Of a stretch of DNA of 64,000 bases, positions 39,901 to 48,448 are shown one piece after another. Source of the DNA: Chryseolinea sp. H1M3-3. GTDB taxonomy: Bacteria > Bacteroidota > Bacteroidia > Cytophagales > Cyclobacteriaceae. Made by a program: the position numbers and the translations under genes. The notes beneath the pieces are model-generated. The model saw only the letters and a program-made list of their open reading frames with translations. It was not told the DNA's origin and made no database searches. Positions within the stretch are counted from its first letter, which is position 1, and every line of letters begins with the position of its first letter. The stretch spans positions 723,407-787,406 of the forward strand of contig NZ_JARKMY010000018.1 of NCBI RefSeq assembly GCF_029360725.1, given 5' to 3'.

Positions 39901-40894
39901 GGCAGTAAGTCAATTGCTTGTTGTGGAGAAAGCAAGTTTAACGGCATCTGCAGATGATCAAACCATATTTTATGGAGAGGCGATTCCGACGTTAACGATC
40001 AGTTACTCCGGCTTTAAGATGTTGGATGATGAAACTACAATTGATTCCCAGCCCATTGCCGCAACGGAAGCTATGCAGGGAAGTTTCCCTGCGCTTTACC
40101 CTGTTCTCCTTACCGGAGGATCGGACGAAAATTATACGATCACGCTTGTACCGGGTACATTGGCAATCAACAAAGCGAAACAAACGATCAACCTTTCTAT
40201 ATCAAACAAAACTTTGGGTGAGTTACCATTCACAGTCATTGCTACTGCTACCTCCGAATTACCTGTCACCCTCAGCACCAACTCCGAAAAAATTAATCTC
40301 AGCGGTCAAACAATAACGATGCTTGAGGCTGGCAACGTAACCATTTATGCATCCCAAAGCGGAAATGAATATTTTGAAGCAGCTCCATCAATTGAAGCAA
40401 ATTTTTGTATCAATCCCGAAAAGCCAATACTAACTATCAACGGTAACAATACGGCAACTCCTATTATTGAATCCAGTAGTAGTTCTGGAAATCAATGGTT
40501 TCTAAATTCGATTGCAATAACAAATGATCAGTCTGTTCTAGAAGTGAAGGAAGGCGGGGTGTATACCGTTAGTGTAACACACGATAACTGTACAAGTGAA
40601 TTATCAGATCCAGTCTCCATGATTGTAACCAGTATAAATGATGAAATTGTTGAAAAAATTGTGTTGTCTCCAAATCCCACTACGGAGAAGCTTTATGTCC
40701 AATTAAAATCGCTGCAAGCCAGCGTTAAAAACATTTCTATATTAGATGCTAAAGGAATGATAAGGGAAGTGATTCATATTCAAGATCAATTAGAAGAAGT
40801 TGAGATTGATGTGTCGGGCTACCCTTCAGGCCCATATATCCTGTTAATTAATTCTAACAATCTTATGTTTAGCGAAAAATTTATAAGGAGATAG
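36926..40894 (+). CDS. ELWxxDGT-repeat secreted protein with Ig/MBG domains and T9SS sorting signal
   Basis: This is a large secreted, probably cell-surface protein. I start at ATG 36926 since it puts the signal peptide (ITAFVLIMVSLSSHAQ) near the N-terminus; an in-frame ATG at 36839 would add 29 residues. The body has seventeen ~48-aa repeats of the ELWxxDGTxxGTxLVKDIxPG type, one degenerate. Three ~85-aa beta domains of the MBG/Big type follow (KKYGDADFTLTASAG, ITYSGFKMLDDETTI region, KTLGELPFTVIATAT). At the end is a type IX secretion sorting domain (VLSPNPTTEKLYVQL, SGPYILLINSN). Such proteins are adhesin-like or bind extracellular substrates. A single transcription unit is likely. Confidence 0.9.
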   Translation: MPRAYSPSVTWSENRSAREEAIKSITAFVLIMVSLSSHAQVDLLKDINHTIVQTSQTTIALDDPQDFIALNNKVIFRAYDNIHGWEIWVTDNTHDGTYLLKDLSGTSSEPTSFTFLNGFVYFAAGTESNGRELWKTDGTTAGTVLVADINPGEGTGLRFPDFMTELNGDLYFIADDGTGDALWKSDGTALGTSKIKSMTFDTSSAGPFKFAKTGNTLFINAFDDEHGYELWRSDGTAAGTTIVKDLVPGTDFGFPRTMTTLNTDIFFVAFSPAQGKLNLWKSDGTTDGTSAIQTIDSETSAYPAELTSGAGLIFFTSDDGLTGRELWRTDGTPAGTFMINKKTSWDRVATSPVDVNGTVYFVSNSGNGNELWKTDGTVVGTVLVKDIHNGPLSSLPAGLTVVEDLLYFVANDGINGEALWQSDGTEQGTKLEKVIGANSGIKNIINVNESLFFHADDGTGSHTRLWSYDPVEKKATNLGYRFTYSTDFSASSDPDDFIRVNETVYFGADDGIHGFELWKSDGTSSGTSLVKDITPGIGDSYFYDLTPADGLLFFTVDDGVHGREMWKTDGTTEGTVMVKDIEPGPATSYPQYLAFHNGEVYFSAEAGIDGAELWKTDGTETGTVMVKDIYPGDWNSSYPYNLTSVGNTLYFVANDDIHFTGLGIWKTDGTAEGTVIVNSADSQIGAVDYPWMNNRYLKGMNGMLYFKAYTPDVGHELWKSDGTAEGTVLVKDINVGSASSSIEQFTELNGVLYFLANDGVGGDELWKTDGTEEGTVLVKDIYPGSNSSYPWDLTTANNLLFFTATNEQGDLYLWRTDGTAAGTFHIESNHPNASTKNPWRLIKGGEQIFFTSLPITSEHLWRTDGTLCGTVLLTGEHTAGIAFYDLIFLNDKVLFSGAIPGSEYGTELYAYQVAGMPPSRCQTISFDPLVTKKYGDADFTLTASAGSGLPVQFSIADPSIISIQDNVVTILKSGSTTIIASQPGDASFNSAPAVSQLLVVEKASLTASADDQTIFYGEAIPTLTISYSGFKMLDDETTIDSQPIAATEAMQGSFPALYPVLLTGGSDENYTITLVPGTLAINKAKQTINLSISNKTLGELPFTVIATATSELPVTLSTNSEKINLSGQTITMLEAGNVTIYASQSGNEYFEAAPSIEANFCINPEKPILTINGNNTATPIIESSSSSGNQWFLNSIAITNDQSVLEVKEGGVYTVSVTHDNCTSELSDPVSMIVTSINDEIVEKIVLSPNPTTEKLYVQLKSLQASVKNISILDAKGMIREVIHIQDQLEEVEIDVSGYPSGPYILLINSNNLMFSEKFIRR
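37174..39561 (+). repeat. Seventeen ELWxxDGT protein repeats (about 145 bp period)
   Basis: In-frame protein repeats, mostly E-L-W-x-x-D-G-T then GT-x-LVKDI-x-PG. Copies diverge at the DNA level, so this is a protein repeat, not a recent DNA tandem array. The ninth copy (LWSYDPVEKKATNLGY) is degenerate, and the last two copies lose the KDI part. Boundaries are approximate. Confidence 0.85.
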
Positions 40895-41114
40895 CCATCA
40901 GACTCATGGCCCTTATATGCATTCCACAGCGCGATACATGATCCAGGATTGTCTTTAGTTTGTCTTTCGATTTCATTTTGTTGAATATGTGGTTTATGCC
41001 ATGTTCCCCCGGTCTGATTCACGTATGAAAAGCACTGACATTGCAGAATTTGTTAGCGTTCCATGCTGTTAATTAGCGCATTCAATTTGCATAGTTTAAA
41101 AACTGTTAACCTCT

Positions 41115-42716
41115 ATGTTAAAACACACCTGGATTGCCCTGATGCTAGTAGGCGCATCGTTAACATCCTCGGCTCAATTAAAAGTCACCGTCGGAACGCC
41201 TTACGAGGTGATCGATTCCCCGTCAAAGTATTACTTCTCGGAAAGAGGTCAGATACTTACCTTAAAAGTTGACAAGAAGCGTATCATTCTTCAGAAGATG
41301 GACGCGCAAACACTCGCATTTAAATCTTTGAAAGTTTATGAGGACTTTCCCAAAGACTATGTAATTGAAAAAGTTACGGAGTTTAAGAACCGTTACTATT
41401 TGTTTTATTCCTTATATGAAAACGATTCAGAGTTGCTTTTCAGTCGCGAAATTGATTTTGTAAAAGGAGAGTTTATTGGGAAGGGCAAGAAAATATCGAC
41501 AGTTAACGAGAAGATTACCGGCTCACTGGCGGTATCGGGATTCTACAGGTTTTCGGTAGCGGACAAGTATGACTTCTATTTTTCATACGATTCTACTGCA
41601 ATGGTAGTACAGTATCGCGTTAAACCTGATAAACGTAACGACGCTAAGAGCTATGATAAGATCGGCATGCGTATATTCGACAAAGATCTGAATGAAAAAT
41701 GGAGTAAGAATATAGAGATGCCTTATACGGAAAAGAAGATGGACAACCTGGACTATTCTGTTGACGCTGCAGGAAACGTATACATTGTGACACGTGTATT
41801 CGATGACAACACCACAGACGTCAAGAAAAGAGGTGAGGACGACGCCAATTACCATCTTGAGATTTTGAAAGTGGCAGCAGGTTCGGGCACGATCTCGACT
41901 ACGCAAGTACAAGTGAAAGATAAATTTGTGCAGAAGCTTTGGTTATATGAAGCAGCTGCAAAGGGCACAATGGTGTGCGCGGGATTTTATAATAAAGGCG
42001 AGAACACAGGCAATGCCGATGGCATCATCATGTTCAGACTCGGCCAGGATGGAAAGCTCACGAATATGAATACCTTCGAAATTCCACTGGAAATACTGAA
42101 CCAAAATGTAAAAGGTAAGGAGCGAAGAAAGAACGAGCGAAAGGAAGGCGATGACGAAGCGGAGTTTTCAAATCTTGTACTGGAACACGTAGTGGTGCAA
42201 CCAGACGCCAGCATTGTGTTGATAGGAGAAAAACAATATTCGAGAACTCATACGTCTTATTCAAACGGACGGAGCAGCTCTTATACAACATACCACGCTG
42301 AAGATATACTTGTTACAAAGGTAGATCCGTCAGGAAAGCTGGCCTGGATGAAAAAAATTCCTAAGCGACAACAAAGTGGTGTGGGTTTCTATGGCATATC
42401 GTATCGGTACTTTCACGCCGGGAACGTGCATCTGTTCTTATTTCTTGACAACGAAAAAAATATCACACTTGCTAAAGACAAAGTGCTTGCACCTGCCTTG
42501 CACGTAGATGGACAGGGAGGATTTCTAACCGCGTATGGAATTGAGGATAAAAGTGGTGTGGTGGTCCAGGAAACTATTTTGGATACGCGCAATGTAAATG
42601 GTGTAGAGGTTTTCCAATTTTCGCCAACGCGTCTTGTTTCTCCCCTACCCAATACGTTGGTGTTCGAGGCATACAAGAAAAAGAAAGAGGACGTCCTGGT
42701 CAAAATTGTGTTCTGA
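41115..42716 (+). CDS. Secreted protein of unknown function
   Basis: This 533-aa protein has a clear signal peptide (TWIALMLVGASLTSSAQ). The mature part is beta-rich with propeller-like repeats (IFDKDLNEKWSKNIEM, ILVTKVDPSGKLAWMKKI) but no recognised domain. It has an acidic/basic linker (KGKERRKNERKEGDDEAE), and the C-terminus lacks a T9SS sorting domain. It ends 32 bases before a strong terminator. I recall such proteins as conserved in Bacteroidota without function. Confidence 0.8.
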   Translation: MLKHTWIALMLVGASLTSSAQLKVTVGTPYEVIDSPSKYYFSERGQILTLKVDKKRIILQKMDAQTLAFKSLKVYEDFPKDYVIEKVTEFKNRYYLFYSLYENDSELLFSREIDFVKGEFIGKGKKISTVNEKITGSLAVSGFYRFSVADKYDFYFSYDSTAMVVQYRVKPDKRNDAKSYDKIGMRIFDKDLNEKWSKNIEMPYTEKKMDNLDYSVDAAGNVYIVTRVFDDNTTDVKKRGEDDANYHLEILKVAAGSGTISTTQVQVKDKFVQKLWLYEAAAKGTMVCAGFYNKGENTGNADGIIMFRLGQDGKLTNMNTFEIPLEILNQNVKGKERRKNERKEGDDEAEFSNLVLEHVVVQPDASIVLIGEKQYSRTHTSYSNGRSSSYTTYHAEDILVTKVDPSGKLAWMKKIPKRQQSGVGFYGISYRYFHAGNVHLFLFLDNEKNITLAKDKVLAPALHVDGQGGFLTAYGIEDKSGVVVQETILDTRNVNGVEVFQFSPTRLVSPLPNTLVFEAYKKKKEDVLVKIVF

Positions 42717-42747
42717 CCTTAGCGCGGTTGAGAGTTTAATTTCATTT

Positions 42748-42780
42748 AAAGCTTGGCCTCTAGCCAAGCTTTTTGTTTTT
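42748..42780 (+). terminator. Rho-independent terminator after the secreted-protein gene
   Basis: The perfect stem AAAGCTTGGC/GCCAAGCTTT has a short CTCTA loop and ends in a T tract (TTTTTGTTTTT). It lies 32 bases after the stop. This is the best terminator in the window. Confidence 0.88.
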
Positions 42781-43073
42781 ATTCTGCTTTAGTTTACGGA
42801 CGTTAGTCGAATCATTCAGGACCTACTATGTATTTAGTTTTAAAATTGTTCAAGAAAAATTAGATACTTGCATCTAGGACGCATTCCACAAAAGTGATTG
42901 AGTCTGGCTTTTTTGAGCTCACAAATGCTGAGAGAGACTTCATGATCAGAAAACTTCCTGAGACGAAAATTCTTTTTGAGAGCGACAATTAATAAACCCG
43001 ATAGCACAAGTCTTCTGATTCACAGTTCGTCCATCACATTCCAACCATAATTGCTAATACAGGCGACGATTTT
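42781..43073. other. Intergenic ~290 bp between convergent genes, with a possible gene remnant
   Basis: A short open frame (codons ending at 42992) reads ...VIESGFFELTNAERDFMIRK... and then stops. It has no start signal and could be a protein fragment, but I do not recognise it. Nothing else is seen. Confidence 0.3.
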
Positions 43074-45458
43074 TCATTCACTTCTTAAGTTCCTAGCCGG
43101 GTTTTCAATTGATACTTTCCACGTTTGCGATAAGATTATTGTCAAGCCAATGGTAAGTAAAATCATTAAACTCGATAGCAGATCAGTGATGCCGAAGGCA
43201 ATACGATTAGTAAAATTCATCAGGAACCATTGGCTCAACACATAGCCTATTGGTAATGCTATCACTGCTGCAATCAAAAGAAGCATTACAAACCCTCTCG
43301 AGAGAAGCGCAATTATCTGGTCAACCCTGGCGCCAATAATTTTCCGAATGCTCATTTCCCTTCTTCTTATCTCCGCCGTGTAAACGACAAGTCCGAGGAG
43401 GCCCATCGAGGCGATAGTGATCGTCATGAAGGTTAGAAATCCTAACATTGAAAATGTTGCCGCCCCTCCTTTTTCGTCTTTCAATTCCTTATCAATCCAG
43501 GTAAACTCAAAAACCTGGTCAGGATACATTTTTTTCCAGGCTGTCTTGGTGTCTTCAGGAACATTTTTTAACGGATGTCCTTCGGCTTCTACAACGGTAT
43601 ACCTAAATGCCAATGGGTCGTTTCTGATAATGAGTGGCTGAATGGGATTTCCATATCCATTGTCATAAAAATTTTTAACTACACCCGCGATTTTTCCCTT
43701 GACCGAATCCTCAAAAAATAACACATGCCCTAGCGCTTCACCGGTCGTTTTAAAGCCCAGCGCCACCGCTGCCTTTTCGTTCACCAGGATTTCCTCCGAT
43801 GAATTTTCTGCGCTTGAAAATAAATGTCCATCGATTACTTTAAGATCTGCCATGACAACAAATTCAGGATTGCAGGAATAGTAGTTGAAGCTTATGGGTC
43901 TTTCATCTGTTCGTAGCAGGGAACCTTTTACTGTTAATGAGTTTCTATTCGTAAATGCGTTTGATGTAAAGCCAACTCTTTTAATTCCATTTACCTGTTC
44001 GAGACTGTGTTCGATTTGTTCCAGCTTTCCCGCCGACGGGATCATAAACTGATTAGTGCTACGGAAGCCGGGATCACTTTTTTCGAGAAACTCGAATTGT
44101 CGATTGAAAGCGGAGAGGAATACCAGGACTATCAGAGACAGCGTAAACTGAAACACCATCAGCACTTTTCTTCCTGAGAGATTTCCAAGTATTTTTTCAG
44201 AGCCAATGTTCCGGAGGACCCGCGCTGGCTGAAAGGAAGAAAGTATCCAGGCTGGCATCGCGCCCGAAAAAACTCCGGCGAGAATAGCAAACAACGTGAA
44301 GACGGACAATATGCCCAACCCTGGAGTTATCGCGGGAACCATTTCATAACCATCATTGAAGGGCTCGTATTCCAGGATGAAGGCAAAAATTACGTTTGCA
44401 ATAAGTAAGGCGAGTATCGCCAGGATGACTGATTCAAGGATGTATTGAAAAAAGATCTGGTGTCTTTTTGCGCCTGATAGTTTGCGGATACCAACTTCTT
44501 TTCCTCTTGACAACCCCCGTGCAACGGAGAGGTTAGTGTAGTTAAACGCCGCGGCAGCCAGGATGATGAGTGCTACACCCGCTTCAGCTAGCAGGCTTCC
44601 CCTTGTAGGGCCCCGGCCAATTTCATGAACCATGTCGCTAATGCCTGGCGTAATAGAACGCAGTGGTTGTGCGTGGAAGTTAAATGAACCTTCCGACGAT
44701 GACTTGTTTATCGCTGCGGAAATTCTCTTCAGCGTATTTACCAAAATTTCATTTTCAATACCGGACTTCATCTTCAAATAAGTGTAACCTTGTTCAAATG
44801 AATCCCATGTCGCGTGTTTCGTCGGTAGCTTACCCAGACTTTCCAGCAGGGGAACCGTTGATATCGACGCGAAAGCCGCAAAGGTTATATGCGACTTCTG
44901 AGCTGTAGTCTCAAGCACCCCCGTTACAGTGAAAATACCGAATTTCTTAAGCGATATTGTCTTTCCTGATGGATCAATATTTCCGAATAGCTTTACTGCA
45001 AGTTTTTCGGAAAGAACAATACTATACGGCTGAGATAAAGCGCTCGCAGGTTCACCATATTTGAGGGGAAAGGAAAACAACCGGAAAAACGATGCTTCCG
45101 CAAAAGCTCCATGGATGTCGAGTTCCTTTATGTCTGGGGTAGTAACATCATTCAGCGAGGGATAAAGTTGTGTTACCTGTTCAAACAAGATGGAGTCTTT
45201 CGAAAGCTCCTCTGCGAGCGGCAGCGGCGTGCTTGCAAAGTCCCATCGACTTCCATTGCTACTATTTATCTCCGAAATGACCCTGAATATTTTCTCTTTG
45301 TCTTGATGAAAGTTGTCGTAAGTCAGGCTGTCCATCAGCCGGACGAGAACGATCATGCACACTGACATACTAAGTGCAAGACCAATAATATTGATAGCCG
45401 AGAAAAGCCGGTTTTTTAAAATACTTCTCCAGGCTACGAGGATATAATTTTTCAGCAT
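43074..45458 (-). CDS. FtsX/MacB-type ABC transporter permease (second copy in window)
   Basis: This is a 794-aa protein with the same architecture as the gene at 19336: TM1 after ILVAWRSILKNRLFSAINIIGLALS, a large periplasmic domain, a first FtsX block (AEAGVALIILAAAAFNYTNLSV), a second unit (SGRKVLMVFQFTLSLIVLVF), and a C-terminal FtsX block (GFLTFMTITIASMGLLGLVVY). It carries a KEVGIRKLSGAK and a later RREMSIRKIIGAR motif. No ATPase subunit is adjacent. Sequence similarity to the other permease is only at family level. Confidence 0.92.
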   Translation of the reverse strand: MLKNYILVAWRSILKNRLFSAINIIGLALSMSVCMIVLVRLMDSLTYDNFHQDKEKIFRVISEINSSNGSRWDFASTPLPLAEELSKDSILFEQVTQLYPSLNDVTTPDIKELDIHGAFAEASFFRLFSFPLKYGEPASALSQPYSIVLSEKLAVKLFGNIDPSGKTISLKKFGIFTVTGVLETTAQKSHITFAAFASISTVPLLESLGKLPTKHATWDSFEQGYTYLKMKSGIENEILVNTLKRISAAINKSSSEGSFNFHAQPLRSITPGISDMVHEIGRGPTRGSLLAEAGVALIILAAAAFNYTNLSVARGLSRGKEVGIRKLSGAKRHQIFFQYILESVILAILALLIANVIFAFILEYEPFNDGYEMVPAITPGLGILSVFTLFAILAGVFSGAMPAWILSSFQPARVLRNIGSEKILGNLSGRKVLMVFQFTLSLIVLVFLSAFNRQFEFLEKSDPGFRSTNQFMIPSAGKLEQIEHSLEQVNGIKRVGFTSNAFTNRNSLTVKGSLLRTDERPISFNYYSCNPEFVVMADLKVIDGHLFSSAENSSEEILVNEKAAVALGFKTTGEALGHVLFFEDSVKGKIAGVVKNFYDNGYGNPIQPLIIRNDPLAFRYTVVEAEGHPLKNVPEDTKTAWKKMYPDQVFEFTWIDKELKDEKGGAATFSMLGFLTFMTITIASMGLLGLVVYTAEIRRREMSIRKIIGARVDQIIALLSRGFVMLLLIAAVIALPIGYVLSQWFLMNFTNRIAFGITDLLSSLMILLTIGLTIILSQTWKVSIENPARNLRSE

Positions 45459-45826
45459 GCGGGTTTATTAAAATTATTTTCAATGATCGTTCCAGTATGA
45501 AAGTAAGCTGTACAGCTCACATATCCAGTTTGTCCCGAAAATAATGAATCAAATTGTTCGGTATGTGTCCGGGAGTGGGACGCTGGCTCAGCATAAATCC
45601 GTAACATAAGAGAACGCATACCATCCTGAAGAATTCACAATAGTGTTACTCGCGGAACGGATATTTTTGATCGGATGAAGAAATAACATGATGTTAAAAA
45701 AATCCGTATCTTTATTATGGTAATGTTATTCACTATACGTTATTCAGATACACCGTTCTAGTTTCAAAGTCGCCATCGGTTCTCACCGACGACGAAACAA
45801 AAATGATAACTTAAACTTGTCCTCTT
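45459..45826. other. Intergenic 368 bp between divergent genes
   Basis: No gene is seen. It presumably contains the promoters for the permease and the 162-aa gene. No repeat or dyad stands out. Confidence 0.4.
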
Positions 45827-46315
45827 ATGAAAGCAACATCAATTAACCGGAAACATTTTCAGATTTTTGAAAGTGGACAGCAGATAGGTGAACTGGTTTA
45901 TAAAGACCTGCTGTACCAGAAAGCCTCGATCGTACTGACAAGCAACGAACAATACAAACTGGCTCCAGTGGGTTTCTTTGATTCGAAAATTGTAGTTACT
46001 AAAAATGATACAGAAATAGCCAGTTTGGAGATGACCTGGAACGGCAAGATCGCCATCACATTTACCGACGGTCGAAAATATTTATTTACCCTGGACAGTT
46101 TCCTCGACGACAAATACAGCTTACAAAATGATCAACAGGAAACTTTGGTACAGGTCGATGCAAAATTTGACTGGAGAAAGTTTCGTTATAATTATGACAT
46201 TTCGTACGACGTTACGAACAATGCTCAAAACGGTTATTTACTACCGCTGTTGGCTGTATATGCCGCTAATTATTTTATATCCGCCATGTCTGGCGCTAGT
46301 GCCGGAGCAATATAA
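45827..46315 (+). CDS. Conserved hypothetical protein, possibly tubby/LURP-like fold
   Basis: This 162-aa protein has no signal peptide. Repeated short beta strands (ESGQQIGELVYKDLLYQKASIVL, FFDSKIVVTKNDTEIASLEMTWNGKIAITFTDGRKYLFTL split into segments) suggest a beta-barrel resembling tubby C-terminal/LURP-one proteins. This is a weak impression. It ends with a hydrophobic tail (GYLLPLLAVYAANYFISAMSG) that could anchor it in a membrane. A single gene. Confidence 0.55.
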   Translation: MKATSINRKHFQIFESGQQIGELVYKDLLYQKASIVLTSNEQYKLAPVGFFDSKIVVTKNDTEIASLEMTWNGKIAITFTDGRKYLFTLDSFLDDKYSLQNDQQETLVQVDAKFDWRKFRYNYDISYDVTNNAQNGYLLPLLAVYAANYFISAMSGASAGAI

Positions 46316-46570
46316 GAATTGCTCATGGTCTTTTACCGATGGTGGTATCCGCTTGTTCGAACGGTTCTGTGCAACGGTTGAACAGGCTTGATCACATCCC
46401 ATGTTCACTACTCCTACCTAAAATGATCTTCTTATAGGAACTTAAAGTTCCGTTGCAGTAGATACCCAATAGGCACTCCGTTAGATAATGTTAAACTATT
46501 TTGAGCTTTTATGCAGCATGCGATTCTGGGATCGCCAAATGTATTGACAGCGTTTGGTTAAGAAGGGAGT

Positions 46571-48448
46571 TCAATCGAGTGGGAGAATGATATAAAAAGT
46601 AGAACCTTCGTTAACCACAGAGGTTGCGTAAATTTCACCATGCAAAATATTTACAATTTTTTTACACAGCGCCAAACCAATGCCTGTCCCTTCGAATTTT
46701 TGTCGAGGATGAAGACGCTGAAATACGGTAAATATTTGAGACGCATATCTTTGATCAAAGCCAATTCCGTTATCGGAGATTTTTATTTCGCAATATTTTC
46801 TCTTTATACTAAGTGCAGAAAACTTTACCACTTCATCAGGTGTCATTGTCCTTGACTCGATGGTGATAAGCGGAACAACTTCGGAATTGCTGAATTTTAC
46901 AGCATTGCTGATAATGTTATAAAATAATTGTTTTATATGAAAACGGATAGCGTGGATAACGGGTAGCAGATTAGTTTTTAATACGGTTGCCTGTTTCTGG
47001 TGTATAGCAAGTTCCAGATCTTCTAAAACCTGCTGGATAATGATGTTGATATCGACCTGCTCCCGATCACCAAGGTTATTGAGTTTAGACAGTTCCAGTA
47101 AATCTTTTAGAAAAAGCGTCATCCTGGAAGATGTATTTATTATTTTTTCCAAATACTTTTTTGAGTCGTCGTCTAATATTGAACGGCACGATTCATTCAG
47201 TATGTCAGCAAATGTTTTTATTTTTCTTAACGGTTCTTGCAAATCATGGCTTGCTACATAGGCGAATTGTTCGAGTTCGGCATTAGTCTCTTGTAAAAGT
47301 TTCGTTCTCTCCCTCACCGTATGTTCGAGTTCATCAGTCAATCGAATTTGATCATGAATATCTGTATTGGTGCCAACCCACATCACTACTTCCCCCGACT
47401 TATTGAATACAGGAACACCCCTGATCAAATGCCAAAAATATTCGCCGGTGAATTTTTTAAAACGAGCGGCATGCTGTAGAATTTTGCCAGCTTTGAAACA
47501 TTCGTTCCACCGTTTTATTGTTCCGGGTAGATCGTCCGGATGAAGCACATCTATCCATTGCTTTGCCTGCGCATCTTGAAATGCACGGCCCGTGTATTCA
47601 TACCAGTTTTTAGTCATATAATCGACCTCACCTTTTGCATTACAAGTCCAGGCCACCTGAGGGAGCGCTTCGAGGATCACCTGAACCCTCTTTTCTTTTT
47701 CCGCGCGTTCCGTAATATCACTAAAAAGAAATAGTATGAAATGTTCTCCCTTCTCATCCTTAACGAATGAACAACTATATTCCATTAATATCTCTAATAC
47801 CTCCATGACATGAGGTGATCCATTGTCCTCCATACCGCATGTCATTTTTATCGCCGTTAGCTGCCCGGGTGAAAAAATATTCCGTGCAGTAACATTTTCA
47901 CTGCTTTTTAAAATCTCAAAATATTTTTTCGCAAACTTGTTGGTCGCCACAATTTCATCACGATCGTTAATGAGTATTACTCCCATTGGTAGCTGTTCCA
48001 GAAAATTTCCTAAATGAGAAATGGTGACGGTATGATCTTTTATTGGCTGGATTTTAGATCGATCATGTAAATTAATTTTATAAAAACTTCGTTTTTGTTG
48101 CGTTCGGAGAATAGCATCATTAAAGACATCGTCGAAATTAATGTTTTCGCGATACGCTATGCATAGTACATTCTTGCCAACGAACGGAGAGAAAAGTAAC
48201 ATTTGTTTAATCTTGGAAAGTTGAGCGGGAAGCGTCAATATAACGATAGAGATGTGAGAATCGATTGCAACAATTCGCTGAACAAGTCTTATGGGATTGA
48301 TATGCTCCGGTCCGATGAGAAATAAGAAAGCTTGGGACACGCTGGATAGCATATTTTCGGGTTCCGTAATTTCAACCCAAGACCATCTATCGTTAAGATT
48401 TGATTTGAGCTTTTCTATCAACCGACCAAAACCTGTATAGCAAATCAT
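46571..48448 (-). CDS. PAS-domain sensor histidine kinase, third gene of a regulator/ACAD/kinase operon
   Basis: This is a 625-aa cytoplasmic kinase with no membrane segment. The N-terminal ~110 residues look like a degenerate receiver (VAIDSHISIVILTLPAQL, FVGKNVLCI). PAS domains follow at ~145-245 (GVILINDRDEIVATN) and ~255-375 (LEALPQVAWTCNAKGEVDYMT, HPDDLPGTIKRW), then a coiled coil and HisKA with His401 in YVASHDLQEPLRKI, and an HATPase (FYNIISNAVKFSN, ISDNGIGFD, GTGIGLALCKKIV). Its ATG overlaps the stop of the acyl-CoA-dehydrogenase-like gene (TAATG), so translation is coupled. It probably signals to the single-domain regulator two genes upstream. Confidence 0.92.
   Translation of the reverse strand: MICYTGFGRLIEKLKSNLNDRWSWVEITEPENMLSSVSQAFLFLIGPEHINPIRLVQRIVAIDSHISIVILTLPAQLSKIKQMLLFSPFVGKNVLCIAYRENINFDDVFNDAILRTQQKRSFYKINLHDRSKIQPIKDHTVTISHLGNFLEQLPMGVILINDRDEIVATNKFAKKYFEILKSSENVTARNIFSPGQLTAIKMTCGMEDNGSPHVMEVLEILMEYSCSFVKDEKGEHFILFLFSDITERAEKEKRVQVILEALPQVAWTCNAKGEVDYMTKNWYEYTGRAFQDAQAKQWIDVLHPDDLPGTIKRWNECFKAGKILQHAARFKKFTGEYFWHLIRGVPVFNKSGEVVMWVGTNTDIHDQIRLTDELEHTVRERTKLLQETNAELEQFAYVASHDLQEPLRKIKTFADILNESCRSILDDDSKKYLEKIINTSSRMTLFLKDLLELSKLNNLGDREQVDINIIIQQVLEDLELAIHQKQATVLKTNLLPVIHAIRFHIKQLFYNIISNAVKFSNSEVVPLITIESRTMTPDEVVKFSALSIKRKYCEIKISDNGIGFDQRYASQIFTVFQRLHPRQKFEGTGIGLALCKKIVNILHGEIYATSVVNEGSTFYIILPLD

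Noticed and set aside
42840..42992. Frame ending ...ELTNAERDFMIRK... near 42992
   Set aside because: No start signal and no recognised family; noted only as a possible remnant in the intergenic entry.
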